This document shows, piece after piece, positions 1 through 8,651 of a stretch of DNA of 64,000 nt. Each line of letters starts with the position of its first letter. The stretch's first letter is position 1. The notes under the pieces are model-generated. The model searched no databases and had not been told where the DNA came from. It was given only the letters and a program-made list of their open reading frames with translations. The position numbers and the translations under genes are program-made. The stretch is from Caballeronia catudaia (GTDB lineage Bacteria > Pseudomonadota > Gammaproteobacteria > Burkholderiales > Burkholderiaceae): the NCBI RefSeq assembly GCF_001544755.2, contig NZ_FCOF02000028.1:16117-80116 (forward strand), written 5' to 3'.

Positions 1-535
1 TGTCATGCATCGCGGCGTCGACGCGGCCCGTCGCGAGTTCGAGATACGCGTTGTCGATGTTCGGGAACGCGCGCAGATCCGTGTTCTTGAAGTTGGCCTT
101 CGCGTAATCGGCGGACGATGTGCCGGTCTTGACCGCGAGCGACTTGCCCTTCAGGTCGTCCGGTCCCTTGATCGCGCTGTCGACCGGCACCATCAGGGTG
201 AAGCCGCTGTCGTAGTAGCCGTCGGAGAAGTCGATCACTTTCTTGCGCTCTTCCTTGATCGTGATGCCCGCGAGCGCGACATCGACGTTATGCGTCTGCA
301 GCGCGGGCAGAATCCCGCTGAAGTCCATCGGTTGCAGCTTGTAGTCGATCTTCAGATCCTTCGCGATCTCCTTCCACAAATCGATGTCGAAGCCGACGTA
401 TTCATTGCTCTGCTTGAATTCGAACGGCACGAAGGCGGTGTCGCACGCGACGAGCAGCGTCTCGGCGCGCGCCGCGCCGCTGACGAGGGAAAGCGCGGCG
501 ACGGCGGCCACGGCGAATTGTGCGGCGAGTTTCAT
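1..535 (-). CDS. glnH: Glutamine-type ABC transporter periplasmic binding protein, 3' end outside window
   Basis: Periplasmic receptor for a polar amino acid importer, very probably glutamine. The reading frame runs from an ATG at 535 to the left edge, giving 178 visible residues; the C-terminus and stop lie outside. Residues 1-24 form a signal peptide ending in A-R-A. The mature part closely follows E. coli GlnH from memory: DTAFVPFEFKQ, YVGFDIDLWKEIAK, PMDFSGILPALQT, DVALAGITI and FSDGYYDSG are all recognisable family blocks. An AAGGGG ribosome site precedes the ATG. Permease and ATPase genes (glnP, glnQ) would be expected further left on the same strand. The family call is firm; glutamine specificity is by resemblance only. 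Confidence 0.9.
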   Translation of the reverse strand, partial: MKLAAQFAVAAVAALSLVSGAARAETLLVACDTAFVPFEFKQSNEYVGFDIDLWKEIAKDLKIDYKLQPMDFSGILPALQTHNVDVALAGITIKEERKKVIDFSDGYYDSGFTLMVPVDSAIKGPDDLKGKSLAVKTGTSSADYAKANFKNTDLRAFPNIDNAYLELATGRVDAAMHD

Positions 536-667
536 GATCGACCCCTTGTCGAAGTGGTTGCAAACCGATTTGCCCGTTTCAATCGAGCGCAAATCTATTT
601 GCGAAGTGTCTGCGAACGAAAATCCACTTGCAACTGAGGGTATACGCGGATAAGAAGCCGAAGCCGC

Positions 668-690
668 GCCACCGTGAGGCGCGCGGTGGC
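668..690 (-). terminator. Possible hairpin terminator after phnN
   Basis: A 7-bp inverted repeat (gccaccg and cggtggc, 9-base loop) lies just downstream of the leftward phnN stop. The following bases on the minus strand are only moderately T-rich (ttcggcttctt), so intrinsic termination is uncertain. Confidence 0.35.
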
Positions 691-699
691 AGAAAAGAC

Positions 700-1260
700 T
701 TAGACGCGGCCCGCGAACGCGAGCAAGTCGAGGAATTGCGTGCCGGCGTCGGCGAGCATGCCGGAGTTGTCGATCTTCACGACATGCGCATGCGGGGGCA
801 GTTCGAACGCCGGGCGGCGCGCGAGACGGGCTTCGATCTGGCGGGCGCTCTCGCGTCCGCGTCGCGCGAGACGCGCGGCGAGCACCGAAGGCGCTGCATC
901 GATATGCACGAAGCGCGCATCCGGATAACGCTCGAGCGCCAGTTCCGCGTGCTGCCGCGAGCCGTTCACAACGACCGGCATGCCGCGCGCGAGCCACGCA
1001 TCCAGCTCGATGCCGATGCCGTAGCGCAGTCCGAGGCTTTCCCAATGCATGGCGAAGAGGCCATACGAGAGCCGCGACGCGAATTCGTCATGCGAGAGCG
1101 CGATGTGGTTCTCGCCATCCGCGACCGCACGCGTGATGTAGCGGTGCGCGAACATCACGTGCGCGCCCACGCGTTCGCGCGCGAAGCCGAGCAGCGAGTC
1201 CTTGCCCGCGCCCGATGGTCCCATCACGTAGATCAGCCTGGCGCTGTCGACTCGGGTCAT
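700..1260 (-). CDS. phnN: Ribose 1,5-bisphosphate phosphokinase PhnN
   Basis: PhnN phosphorylates ribose 1,5-bisphosphate to PRPP, the last step of the C-P lyase pathway. The protein is 186 residues from the ATG at 1260, the usual size. A guanylate-kinase-like P-loop GPSGAGKDS sits at residues 14-22. The ATG overlaps the TGA of the upstream DUF1045 gene (ATGA at 1260-1257), so translation is probably coupled; a longer frame starting at 1302 would overlap that gene more and is not preferred. It is the last gene of the leftward phnF-DUF1045-phnN unit, divergent from phnGHIJKLM. Confidence 0.93.
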   Translation of the reverse strand: MTRVDSARLIYVMGPSGAGKDSLLGFARERVGAHVMFAHRYITRAVADGENHIALSHDEFASRLSYGLFAMHWESLGLRYGIGIELDAWLARGMPVVVNGSRQHAELALERYPDARFVHIDAAPSVLAARLARRGRESARQIEARLARRPAFELPPHAHVVKIDNSGMLADAGTQFLDLLAFAGRV

Positions 1261-1964
1261 GCCGCGGCATCCTGCGCGTTGTTGAACGGAAGGCGCTGCC
1301 ATAGCGTGAACGGTGCGCCCGGCTCCGGCTCGATGAAGAGCGCCGCGCCATGCATCGGCAAGGGGCCGAGCGTATCAATGCGGCGCGTCCATTCCGACAT
1401 GATCGATGCGCGCGCGTTCGCGTCGTCGAGCGAATCGGAGAGCGTCATGTGGAAGCGATATTCGTCGAGAACATAGGGATAGCCCCATTCACGCACGAGC
1501 GCAGTCTGCCGCGGGCTCAAGCCATCTGCGATGCGCTTTTCGATGCTCTCCCGCGATGGCGCCGCACGCAGCGGGCAGAGCAACTGCAATGCGCTGCCGG
1601 CGAGCGTGCGCATCCATTCGTCGTCGTACGCATGCTCAGGACGCAGCGCGACGAAGCGGCCCAGCTCGGCGGCTTTCACGGGCATCTCGAAGCGCGGCAC
1701 CGAGCTTGCCCAGATGCGCGCGCAGGCGAGCACATCTTCGAGTTCGATGCCCGCCGCGAGGTGAAACGGCGCGACGAGCGTCGCATGCCAGCCGTAGCGG
1801 CGCGGCGCATGCGTGAGTTCATGCGCGGAAGTGGCGGTTTCGAGCCCGTTCTCGGGATCGCGGCCGAGCCATTCGCAGCCTTCGCGCCACCATGCGGAAG
1901 CGGCGGGCGGCGCGTAAAAGAGCGCGACGCGCGGATTGCCGGTATTCATATGCGACGCCTTCAT
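1257..1964 (-). CDS. DUF1045 phosphonate-cluster protein, 2H phosphoesterase fold
   Basis: A 235-residue protein of the family found in C-P lyase clusters (DUF1045). Two H-x-T motifs are visible, H60-A-T62 (in YGWHATLVAP) and H172-M-T174 (in YRFHMTLSD), spaced as in 2H phosphoesterases such as 2',3'-cyclic phosphodiesterases. Both flanking junctions are ATGA overlaps: with the phnF stop at 1961-1964 and with the phnN start at 1257-1260. No phnP is seen in this window, so a role in opening the cyclic phosphate made by C-P lyase is an attractive inference but is not shown. A second possible start is the ATG at 1949; the 1964 start is favoured by the overlap. Confidence 0.82.
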   Translation of the reverse strand: MKASHMNTGNPRVALFYAPPAASAWWREGCEWLGRDPENGLETATSAHELTHAPRRYGWHATLVAPFHLAAGIELEDVLACARIWASSVPRFEMPVKAAELGRFVALRPEHAYDDEWMRTLAGSALQLLCPLRAAPSRESIEKRIADGLSPRQTALVREWGYPYVLDEYRFHMTLSDSLDDANARASIMSEWTRRIDTLGPLPMHGAALFIEPEPGAPFTLWQRLPFNNAQDAAA

Positions 1965-2716
1965 AGATCGTGTTCCACCATCAGTTGCACGCGGTCCGCC
2001 GCGAAATGCGTGATGCCGTATTTGATCGGCACGCCGGTCTCATCGACATCGACGTTCTCGACCCACAGCACCGGCTGCTGGCGATTGATCTGCAAGCGCC
2101 GCGCCACATCCGACGAAGGCAACACGCTGCCGATGCGGCTCCATTTGCGCGTGTAATCCTTCACGCCGAAGGTTTCGAGCGCGGCGCTCACGCCGCCGGA
2201 CGCTTCGATCGCCGCGGGCAGTTCGTTGAAGCGCGCGGCCGGATACCAGTTGCGCGCATAAGTCATCGGAACGCCGTCGGAATCGTGGCGCGTTTCGATC
2301 TGATAGACGAGCGTGCCGGCGCGTACGCCGAGCGCCTTCGCGACGGTCGGATCGGCCTTCACGCGCTCGGACGTCAGCACGACGCCCGCCGACGTATGCT
2401 TTTGCCGGCGCAAGTTCTCGGTGAAGCGCGTGCGCCGCCCGATCTGATAGTCGATCGCGCCGGGCTGCACGAACGTGCCGCGCCCCTGCTCGACGCTCAC
2501 GAGGCCGGTCGCCGCGAGCCGCAGCATCGCGCGGCGCACGGTATGGCGATTCACGTCGAAACGTTTGGCGAGCTCCGCCTCGCTCGGCAGGCGTCCTTCC
2601 TCGCCGAAGCTCTTCGCGGTGATCTCGGCGGCGAGAATCTGCTCGATCTGCCGCCAGACCGCGACCCCTGCGCCGCGCTCGACCGCATGAGGCGCCGCAT
2701 TTTCGTTCGATGTCAT
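1961..2716 (-). CDS. phnF: GntR/HutC-family transcriptional regulator PhnF
   Basis: Predicted repressor of the phosphonate genes, 251 residues. The N-terminal winged helix (about residues 20-90) has the standard GntR pattern GRLPSEAELAKRF, VNRHTVRRA and GRGTFV. The rest is a UTRA ligand-binding domain of the HutC subfamily. The frame extends upstream to 2800, but the ATG at 2716 gives a normal N-terminus and is preceded by an AGGAA ribosome site about 12 bases away. It is divergent from phnG with 163 bp between the starts, where an inverted repeat that could be its operator lies at 2810-2825. The ligand is likely a phosphonate or pathway intermediate; that is inferred. Confidence 0.88.
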   Translation of the reverse strand: MTSNENAAPHAVERGAGVAVWRQIEQILAAEITAKSFGEEGRLPSEAELAKRFDVNRHTVRRAMLRLAATGLVSVEQGRGTFVQPGAIDYQIGRRTRFTENLRRQKHTSAGVVLTSERVKADPTVAKALGVRAGTLVYQIETRHDSDGVPMTYARNWYPAARFNELPAAIEASGGVSAALETFGVKDYTRKWSRIGSVLPSSDVARRLQINRQQPVLWVENVDVDETGVPIKYGITHFAADRVQLMVEHDL

Positions 2717-2809
2717 TGCGCTGTCATTCCTGTCGGTTGGAATATCGTTCTCCCGGATTGTAGTGCGCAACTCGTGATGGAAATGTGAAAGATCCACCAC
2801 ATGACCAAA

Positions 2810-2825
2810 CGTCTAGACGACTAGA
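2810..2825. promoter_or_regulatory. Candidate PhnF operator in the phnF-phnG divergent promoter
   Basis: The phnF-phnG intergenic region (2717-2879) holds overlapping palindromes: CGTCTAGACG at 2810-2819 is a perfect 10-bp palindrome, and TCTAG-ACGA-CTAGA at 2812-2825 is a 5-bp inverted repeat with a 4-bp spacer. HutC/PhnF regulators bind short inverted repeats of this kind. No confident -35/-10 pair was assigned. Binding is inferred from position and symmetry. Confidence 0.5.
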
Positions 2826-2879
2826 TAAGACAACGAGTAGCATAACGACGGCCGGATCCTTCCAGACATAGGGAAAGCG

Positions 2880-3359
2880 ATGAGTACTTCAATGGAGCCG
2901 CACGCGCAGGATCGCCGCGCATGGATGGCGGTGCTCGCCCGCACGCCGCGCGATGCGCTGCAACGGGCGCTGGATGCCGCGCTCGACGGCGAGCGCTTGC
3001 CCGCCTACGAATGGCTGCGTGCGCCGGATATCGGGCTCGCGATGGTGCGCGCTCGCATCGGCGGCACGGGCGATGTGTTCAATCTCGGCGAAACGACCGT
3101 CACGCGCGCCACGCTGCGATTGCGTACCGATGACGGCAGCGCGCCGGTCGGCGTCGCGGTGCACATGGGCCGCGACAAGGAGCGCGCGACGCTCGCCGCG
3201 CTCGCCGATGCGCTGCTGCAGATGCCGCGCTATGCAGAGAGATTGCAGGCGCGATTGATCGAACCGCTTGCCGCGCGTATCGCCGATGAACGGCAGCGCA
3301 AGCAAGCCGAAGCCGCTTCAACCAAGGTCGAATTCTTCACGATGGTGAGAGGCGAATGA
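2880..3359 (+). CDS. phnG: C-P lyase complex subunit PhnG
   Basis: Subunit of the carbon-phosphorus lyase core complex (PhnGHIJ), which transfers methylphosphonate-type substrates to ATP ribose and breaks the C-P bond. It has 159 residues, near the usual size, with the recognisable family blocks WMAVLARTP, GDVFNLGETTVTRAT and GVAVHMGRD. A purine-rich GGGAAAG site precedes the ATG at 2880. It is the first gene of the rightward operon, and its stop overlaps the phnH start (ATGA, 3356-3359). Confidence 0.92.
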   Translation: MSTSMEPHAQDRRAWMAVLARTPRDALQRALDAALDGERLPAYEWLRAPDIGLAMVRARIGGTGDVFNLGETTVTRATLRLRTDDGSAPVGVAVHMGRDKERATLAALADALLQMPRYAERLQARLIEPLAARIADERQRKQAEAASTKVEFFTMVRGE

Positions 3360-3979
3360 TGCAGATCGACACGACCACGCTCGTGCCCGGCTTCAACGAT
3401 ACGGTGCACGACGCGCAGCGCGTGTTCCGCGCGCTGCTCGACGCGCTGTCGCGCCCGGGCGGCATCGTCGCGATCGATGCCGCGCTGCCGGATAACCACG
3501 CAATGCGCGACGCGCTCGCGGGCCGCGTGCCGCTCGCGGCGTTCGCGTCGCTGCTGGCGATCACGGATTATTCGACGCCCGTGCATATCGAACGTGAAGA
3601 CAAGGTGCTCGGCGACGCGCTGCGCTTTCATGCGAGCGCGCCGTTGACGAACGATCGCCGCGAGGCCGCGTTCGCCTATATCGACGATGCGCGCACCATG
3701 CCTGCGCTCGATGCGTTCTCGCATGGCGAGCCCGAGTCGCCCGAAGATGCGGCGACGTTATTTATCCGCGTGCCGTCGCTGACCGAAGGCGAGCCGCTCG
3801 TGTGGCGCGGACCTGGCATCGCTGAATCGCGCACGGTGGCTATCGCGGGATTGACGCGTGAATTCTGGCATCAGCGCGCGGCGCTGACCGCGCTCTTTCC
3901 GTGCGGCATCGATTGCTACTTCGTGACGGGCGGCGCGCTCGTCGGTCTGCCACGCACGACGCATGTGGAGGTGAACTGA
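3356..3979 (+). CDS. phnH: C-P lyase complex subunit PhnH
   Basis: PhnH, 207 residues, a PLP-transferase-like fold subunit of the C-P lyase core that is needed for assembly or activity and has no known catalytic residues. Typical blocks are PGFNDTVHDAQRVFRALLDALSRPG near the N-terminus (quoted here in part) and FPCGIDCYFV near the C-terminus. Two adjacent ATGs (3356 and 3359) are possible starts. The 3356 ATG overlaps the phnG stop; the stop at 3977-3979 overlaps the phnI ATG (TGATG). Confidence 0.92.
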   Translation: MMQIDTTTLVPGFNDTVHDAQRVFRALLDALSRPGGIVAIDAALPDNHAMRDALAGRVPLAAFASLLAITDYSTPVHIEREDKVLGDALRFHASAPLTNDRREAAFAYIDDARTMPALDAFSHGEPESPEDAATLFIRVPSLTEGEPLVWRGPGIAESRTVAIAGLTREFWHQRAALTALFPCGIDCYFVTGGALVGLPRTTHVEVN

Positions 3980-5079
3980 TGTATGTCGCGGTCAAGGGTG
4001 GCGAACGCGCCATCGAACGGTCATGGGAGGTGCTCGCAAAAAAGCGCCGCGGCGATGTCTCGGTGCCCGAGTTGTCCGTCGCGCAGATTCGCGAGCAAAT
4101 GCGCCTTGCCGTCGCGCGCGTGATGACCGAAGGCTCCGTCTACGACGAAGACCTCGCCGCGCTCGCGATCAAGCAGGCCGCGGGCGATCTCGTCGAAGCG
4201 ATCTTTCTGCTGCGCGCATACCGCACGACGCTGCCGCGCTTCGGCTACACGCTGCCGATCGAGACGGAAGCGATGTGCGTCGAGCGTCGTATTTCGGCGG
4301 CGTTCAAGGACATTCCCGGCGGGCAGATGCTGGGCGGCACGTACGACTACACGCAACGTCTGCTGGATTTCACGCTGCTCGCAGAAGGCGGACACGCTCG
4401 TGATGCGGTTATCGAAGAGAAGAAGGCGGAAGCGGACGCGATGCCGCGCGTGCTCTCCATGCTCGACAAGGAAGGCTTGATCGAGCAGGAACGCGCACAT
4501 GAAAATGCGCCGGAGCCGGGCGATTTGTCGCGCGAGCCGCTGTCGTTTCCCGTTGACCGATCGACGCGTTTGCAAAACCTCGCGCGCGGCGACGAAGGCT
4601 TTCTGCTCGCGGTCGGTTATGCAACGCAGCGCGGTTATGCGCATAGCCATCCGTTCGCGGGCGAGATTCGTCATGGTGAAGTGGCGGTGGAAATGCATAT
4701 CGATGAACTGGGCTTCGCGGTCGAGATCGGCGAAATCGACGTCACCGAATGTCAGATGATCAATCAGTTCGCGGGCAGCGGTGACGTGCCGCCGACGTTC
4801 ACGCAAGGGTATGGCCTCGCCTTCGGCCATTCGGAACGCAAGGCGATGGCGATGGCGCTGGTCGATCGCGCATTGCGTGCGGAAGAACTGGGTGAAACCG
4901 TTGGCTCGCCCACGCAGGACCCGGAGTTCGTGCTGTATCACAGCGATAACGTGGAAGCATCCGGTTTCGTGCAGCATTTGAAGCTGCCGCATTACGTGGA
5001 CTTCCAGTCGGAACTGGAATTCCTGCGCCGCTTGCGCGCGGCGCATGGCGCGGAGAGCGACGAGGAGAACGCGGCATGA
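3979..5079 (+). CDS. phnI: C-P lyase complex subunit PhnI
   Basis: PhnI, 366 residues (E. coli 354), the nucleosidase-type subunit that with PhnG and PhnH joins the phosphonate to the C1 of ATP ribose, displacing adenine. It starts MYVAVKGGERAI, a highly conserved N-terminus. The frame is open further upstream, to 3901, but the ATG at 3979 overlaps the phnH stop and matches the family start. Further family blocks include GGQMLGGTYDYTQRLLDF (in part) and HSDNVEASGFVQHLKLPHYV (in part). The stop overlaps the phnJ ATG (5076-5079). Confidence 0.94.
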   Translation: MYVAVKGGERAIERSWEVLAKKRRGDVSVPELSVAQIREQMRLAVARVMTEGSVYDEDLAALAIKQAAGDLVEAIFLLRAYRTTLPRFGYTLPIETEAMCVERRISAAFKDIPGGQMLGGTYDYTQRLLDFTLLAEGGHARDAVIEEKKAEADAMPRVLSMLDKEGLIEQERAHENAPEPGDLSREPLSFPVDRSTRLQNLARGDEGFLLAVGYATQRGYAHSHPFAGEIRHGEVAVEMHIDELGFAVEIGEIDVTECQMINQFAGSGDVPPTFTQGYGLAFGHSERKAMAMALVDRALRAEELGETVGSPTQDPEFVLYHSDNVEASGFVQHLKLPHYVDFQSELEFLRRLRAAHGAESDEENAA

Positions 5080-5927
5080 ACGCACTCACCGAAGGTTATA
5101 ACTTCGCGTATCTAGACGAGCAGACCAAGCGCATGATCCGCCGCGCGCTGCTCAAGGCCGTGGCGGTGCCGGGCTATCAGGTGCCGTTCGCATCGCGTGA
5201 AATGCCGCTACCGTATGGATGGGGCACGGGCGGCTTGCAGGTGACGTCGGCGATCATCGGCGAGCGCGATACGCTGAAGGTCATCGATCAAGGCTCCGAT
5301 GAAACCACGAACGCGGTGAATATCCGGCGCTTCTTCGCGCGCACCGCGGGCGTGGCGACCACCACGCGCACGGCCGACGCGACCATCGTGCAGACGCGTC
5401 ACCGCATTCCCGAGACGCCGTTGACCGATCAACAAATCATCGTCTATCAGGTGCCGATGCCCGAGCCTTTGTTCCGGCTCGAACCGCGCGTGACGGAGTG
5501 CAGGAAGCTCCACGCGCTCGCGGACTACGGCCTCATCAACGTGAAATACTATGAGGATATCGTGCAGCACGGCAGCATCGCGACGACTTACGATTATCCG
5601 GTGATGGTGAACGAGCGTTATCTCACGTCGCCGTCGCCGATCCCGAAGTTCGATAACCCGAAGATGCACATGAATCCCGCATTGCAGTTATTCGGCGCGG
5701 GACGCGAACGGCGCATCTACGCCATTCCGCCTTATACGAAAGTGAAGAGCCTGGACTTCGAGGATCATCCCTTCAGCGTGCAGAAGTGGGATCATGCGTG
5801 CGCGCTGTGCGGCTCGCGCGATAGCTTTCTCGACGAGATGATCGTCGACGATCAGGGCAAGCGCATGTTCGTCTGTTCCGACAGCGACTACTGTCACAGC
5901 CGCCGCGACGACGAGGTGACGCAATGA
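5076..5927 (+). CDS. phnJ: C-P lyase radical-SAM subunit PhnJ
   Basis: PhnJ, 283 residues, carries the iron-sulfur radical-SAM chemistry that breaks the C-P bond of ribosyl phosphonate 5'-phosphate, giving the alkane and 5-phosphoribosyl 1,2-cyclic phosphate. The cluster ligands follow the unusual PhnJ pattern: C242-x2-C245-x21-C267. The thiyl-radical candidate is C273, six residues after C267, as in E. coli PhnJ. All catalytic cysteines are therefore present and the gene should encode an active enzyme. It overlaps phnI upstream and phnK downstream by 4 bp each (ATGA). Confidence 0.96.
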   Translation: MNALTEGYNFAYLDEQTKRMIRRALLKAVAVPGYQVPFASREMPLPYGWGTGGLQVTSAIIGERDTLKVIDQGSDETTNAVNIRRFFARTAGVATTTRTADATIVQTRHRIPETPLTDQQIIVYQVPMPEPLFRLEPRVTECRKLHALADYGLINVKYYEDIVQHGSIATTYDYPVMVNERYLTSPSPIPKFDNPKMHMNPALQLFGAGRERRIYAIPPYTKVKSLDFEDHPFSVQKWDHACALCGSRDSFLDEMIVDDQGKRMFVCSDSDYCHSRRDDEVTQ

Positions 5928-6694
5928 ACGCGCTGCTCAAGGCGACGCGCCTCACGAAGCGTTATGACGGACGCGGCGGCTGCGTCGATGTCGATCTCGA
6001 TGTGTATCCGGGCGAAGTGCTGTGCATCGTCGGTGAATCGGGATCGGGCAAATCGACCTTGCTGAATGCGCTCGCGTTGCGCGGCGAGATCGACGGCGGC
6101 GCGCTCGCGTACACGACACGCGAAGGCGAAGCGCTCGATCTTCTGGCGCTCGCGGAGCCGAAGAAACGTCTTTTGTCGCGCACCGAATGGGGCTTCGTGC
6201 ATCAGAACGCGCGCGATGGTCTGCGGCGCAACGTATCGGCTGGCGCGAACATCGGCGAGCCGTTGATGGCGATCGGCGCGCGTCACTATGGACGTCTGCG
6301 CGATACTGCCGCGGACTGGATGAGCCGAGTAGAGCTCGATGCCGCGCGCATCGACGAATTGCCTTCGGCGTTTTCGGGCGGCATGCAACAACGCCTGCAG
6401 ATCGCGCGTAATCTGGTCACGGGTCCGCGGCTCGTGTTCATGGACGAGCCCACCGCCGGCCTCGATGTTTCCGTGCAGGCGCGTCTGCTCGATCTCTTGC
6501 GCACGCTGACGAGCAAGCTGCATCTCGCCGCGGTGATCGTCACGCACGATATCGGCGTGGCGCGTCTGCTCGCGCATCGGCTGATGGTGATGAAGGACGG
6601 GCGCGTCGTCGAAAGCGGACTCACGGACCAGGTGCTCGACGATCCGCAACATCCTTATACGCAGACGCTCGTCGCGTCCGTGCTGCCGGTTTGA
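5924..6694 (+). CDS. phnK: C-P lyase ABC-type ATPase PhnK
   Basis: PhnK, 256 residues, an ABC-type ATPase that docks on the PhnGHIJ core rather than on a membrane permease. Walker A GESGSGKST is at residues 37-45, followed by the signature SGGMQQR and Walker B LVFMDEPT. The C-terminus DDPQHPYTQTLVASVL resembles dipeptide-transporter ATPases, as known for PhnK. The start overlaps the phnJ stop. The following gene, phnL, starts 7 bases after the stop. Confidence 0.93.
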   Translation: MNALLKATRLTKRYDGRGGCVDVDLDVYPGEVLCIVGESGSGKSTLLNALALRGEIDGGALAYTTREGEALDLLALAEPKKRLLSRTEWGFVHQNARDGLRRNVSAGANIGEPLMAIGARHYGRLRDTAADWMSRVELDAARIDELPSAFSGGMQQRLQIARNLVTGPRLVFMDEPTAGLDVSVQARLLDLLRTLTSKLHLAAVIVTHDIGVARLLAHRLMVMKDGRVVESGLTDQVLDDPQHPYTQTLVASVLPV

Positions 6695-6701
6695 GGTGAC
6701 G

Positions 6702-7475
6702 ATGACATTCGGTAATCAATTCGTCGCGAATGATGCGCTGATGCTGAGCGCGCGCGATATCGAAAAAACCTTCACGCTGCATCAGCAGGGCGGGGCGCGC
6801 ATCGCGGCGCTGTCGGGCGTATCGCTCGATGTGGAGCGCGGCGAATGCGTCGTGCTCGCGGGCGCATCGGGCGCGGGCAAGAGCACGTTTTTGCGCTGCA
6901 TGTACGGCAACTATCTCGCGACGCGCGGCAGTATCGCCATTCGCGACGACAACAACGCTTCACGTCATACCGTGCTGACCGAAGCCGCGCCGCATGACAT
7001 CATCCGCCTGCGCAAGACGACGATGGGCTATGTGAGCCAGTTCCTGCGCGCGATTCCGCGTGTGTCGTCGCTCGATCTCGTCGCCGAGCCGCTCGTGTCG
7101 CGCGGCGTGAACGACGACGAAGCGCATGAACGCGCAAGCGCGCTGCTCGAACGCCTCAACGTGCCGCGCCGTTTGTGGACGCTCGCGCCCGCGACGTTCT
7201 CGGGCGGCGAGCAACAGCGCGTGAACATCGCGCGCGGGCTGATCGCGGCGCATCCGCTTCTGTTGCTCGATGAACCCACCGCGTCGCTCGATGCAGAGAA
7301 TCGCGACGTGGTCGCCGACCTGATCGTCGAGGCGCGCGAGAAGGGCGCGGCGATCGTCGGCATCTTTCACGACGAGGACACGCGCACGCGCGTCGCGACG
7401 CGCATCGTGCGGCTCGCGAGCGCCGCGGTACAGGACGCCGTTCAAACCGATTCCGGAGTGTTGCAGACATGCTGA
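6702..7475 (+). CDS. phnL: C-P lyase ABC-type ATPase PhnL
   Basis: PhnL, 257 residues, the second ABC-type ATPase of the C-P lyase system. Walker A GASGAGKST is at residues 54-62, with signature SGGEQQR and Walker B LLLLDEPT. A GTG at 6696 could extend the protein by two residues, but the ATG at 6702 has a GAGGTGA ribosome site directly upstream and is preferred. The 3' end overlaps the phnM start by 7 bp (ATGCTGA). Confidence 0.92.
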   Translation: MTFGNQFVANDALMLSARDIEKTFTLHQQGGARIAALSGVSLDVERGECVVLAGASGAGKSTFLRCMYGNYLATRGSIAIRDDNNASRHTVLTEAAPHDIIRLRKTTMGYVSQFLRAIPRVSSLDLVAEPLVSRGVNDDEAHERASALLERLNVPRRLWTLAPATFSGGEQQRVNIARGLIAAHPLLLLDEPTASLDAENRDVVADLIVEAREKGAAIVGIFHDEDTRTRVATRIVRLASAAVQDAVQTDSGVLQTC

Positions 7476-8602
7476 TCAAGAATGCGCGCATCGTGACGCG
7501 CGACGAAGACTTCGTGGGCACGGTGCGGGTCCAGGACGGACGCATCGCGGAGATCGCGCCGGGCCATACCGCCGCGCGCGAGGCCGAGGACTGGGACGGC
7601 GACTATCTGTTGCCGGGCTTCGTCGAACTGCATACGGACAACATCGAGAAGCATCTCGCGCCGCGTCCGGGCGTGCTGTGGAATCACGAAGCGGCGATCA
7701 TCGTTCACGACGCGCAAGTGGCGGCGGCGGGCATCACGACCGTGTTCGATGCACTGGGCGTCGGTTCGCGTCCCGAAGACGGCGTGCGTGGCCGCGAGTT
7801 GCAGATTTCCTGCGCCGGGTCGATCGGCAAGTTCGTCGAACGCGGTCTGCTGCGCGCGGATCACTTCCTGCATCTGCGTTGCGAAGTGGGCACGACGGAT
7901 GTCGTCGAAGTGTTCGATTCGTTGTCGACGCATCCGCTTTTCAAGCTCGCTTCGGTGATGGATCACACGCCGGGGCAGCGCCAATGGCAGGATCACGAGA
8001 AGTGGCGCAAGTATCAGGAGCGTCACGGCAAGTGGAGCGACGAGCACGCGAACAGGATCCTCGCCGAACTCGCCGAGCATCAGCAGCGTTATGCGGCGAA
8101 GCATCGCGCGGATATCGTCGGGCGTTGCAAGAGCCTGAACATCTCGCTCGCGAGTCACGACGACACACTCGTCGAGCACGTCGAAGAAGCGGCGCGCGAC
8201 GGCATCGCGCTGGCCGAATTCCCGACGACGCTCGAAGCCGCCCGCGCCGCGCGCGATCACGGCATCGCGACGATCATGGGCGCGCCCAACGTCGTGCGCG
8301 GCGGCTCGCATTCGGGCAACGTGTCGGCGCTGGAACTGGCGAACGAAGGGCTGCTCGATATCCTGTCGTCGGACTATGTGCCTTCGAGCCTGCTGATCGC
8401 GGTGTTCGATCTCGTCGGCAAGGCGGGCTGGTCGCTGCCGCGCGCGGTCGCCACGGTTTCGTGGGCGCCGGCGCATGCGGCGGGCCTCTTGGACCGCGGC
8501 GCCATCGCGACCGGCCTGCGCGCGGATTTCGTGCGCGTCGCGGCGATCGACAACGTGCAGGTGCCGCGCGAAACCTGGCGCGCCGGACGCCGCGTGGCCT
8601 GA
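7469..8602 (+). CDS. phnM: Phosphonate triphosphate pyrophosphohydrolase PhnM
   Basis: PhnM, 377 residues, an amidohydrolase-superfamily enzyme that removes pyrophosphate from ribosyl phosphonate triphosphate before C-P bond cleavage. Typical features are LPGFVELHTDNIEKHL, where the His takes part in the metal site; the mid-protein SHDDT block; and GAPNVVRGGSHSGNVSA (in part). It is the last gene of phnGHIJKLM. The downstream 180 bp hold only a small hairpin before the MFS gene. Confidence 0.94.
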   Translation: MLIKNARIVTRDEDFVGTVRVQDGRIAEIAPGHTAAREAEDWDGDYLLPGFVELHTDNIEKHLAPRPGVLWNHEAAIIVHDAQVAAAGITTVFDALGVGSRPEDGVRGRELQISCAGSIGKFVERGLLRADHFLHLRCEVGTTDVVEVFDSLSTHPLFKLASVMDHTPGQRQWQDHEKWRKYQERHGKWSDEHANRILAELAEHQQRYAAKHRADIVGRCKSLNISLASHDDTLVEHVEEAARDGIALAEFPTTLEAARAARDHGIATIMGAPNVVRGGSHSGNVSALELANEGLLDILSSDYVPSSLLIAVFDLVGKAGWSLPRAVATVSWAPAHAAGLLDRGAIATGLRADFVRVAAIDNVQVPRETWRAGRRVA

Positions 8603-8633
8603 CGTTCACCCTTCATTTCCTTCGCTCTGTCAC

Positions 8634-8651
8634 ACGCGGGTAAGCCCGCGT
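8634..8651 (+). terminator. Weak hairpin downstream of phnM
   Basis: A short stem acgcggg-taag-cccgcgt follows phnM. The nearest T-run (TTTTTT) starts about 15 bases after the stem, so this is at best a partial terminator. Confidence 0.3.
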
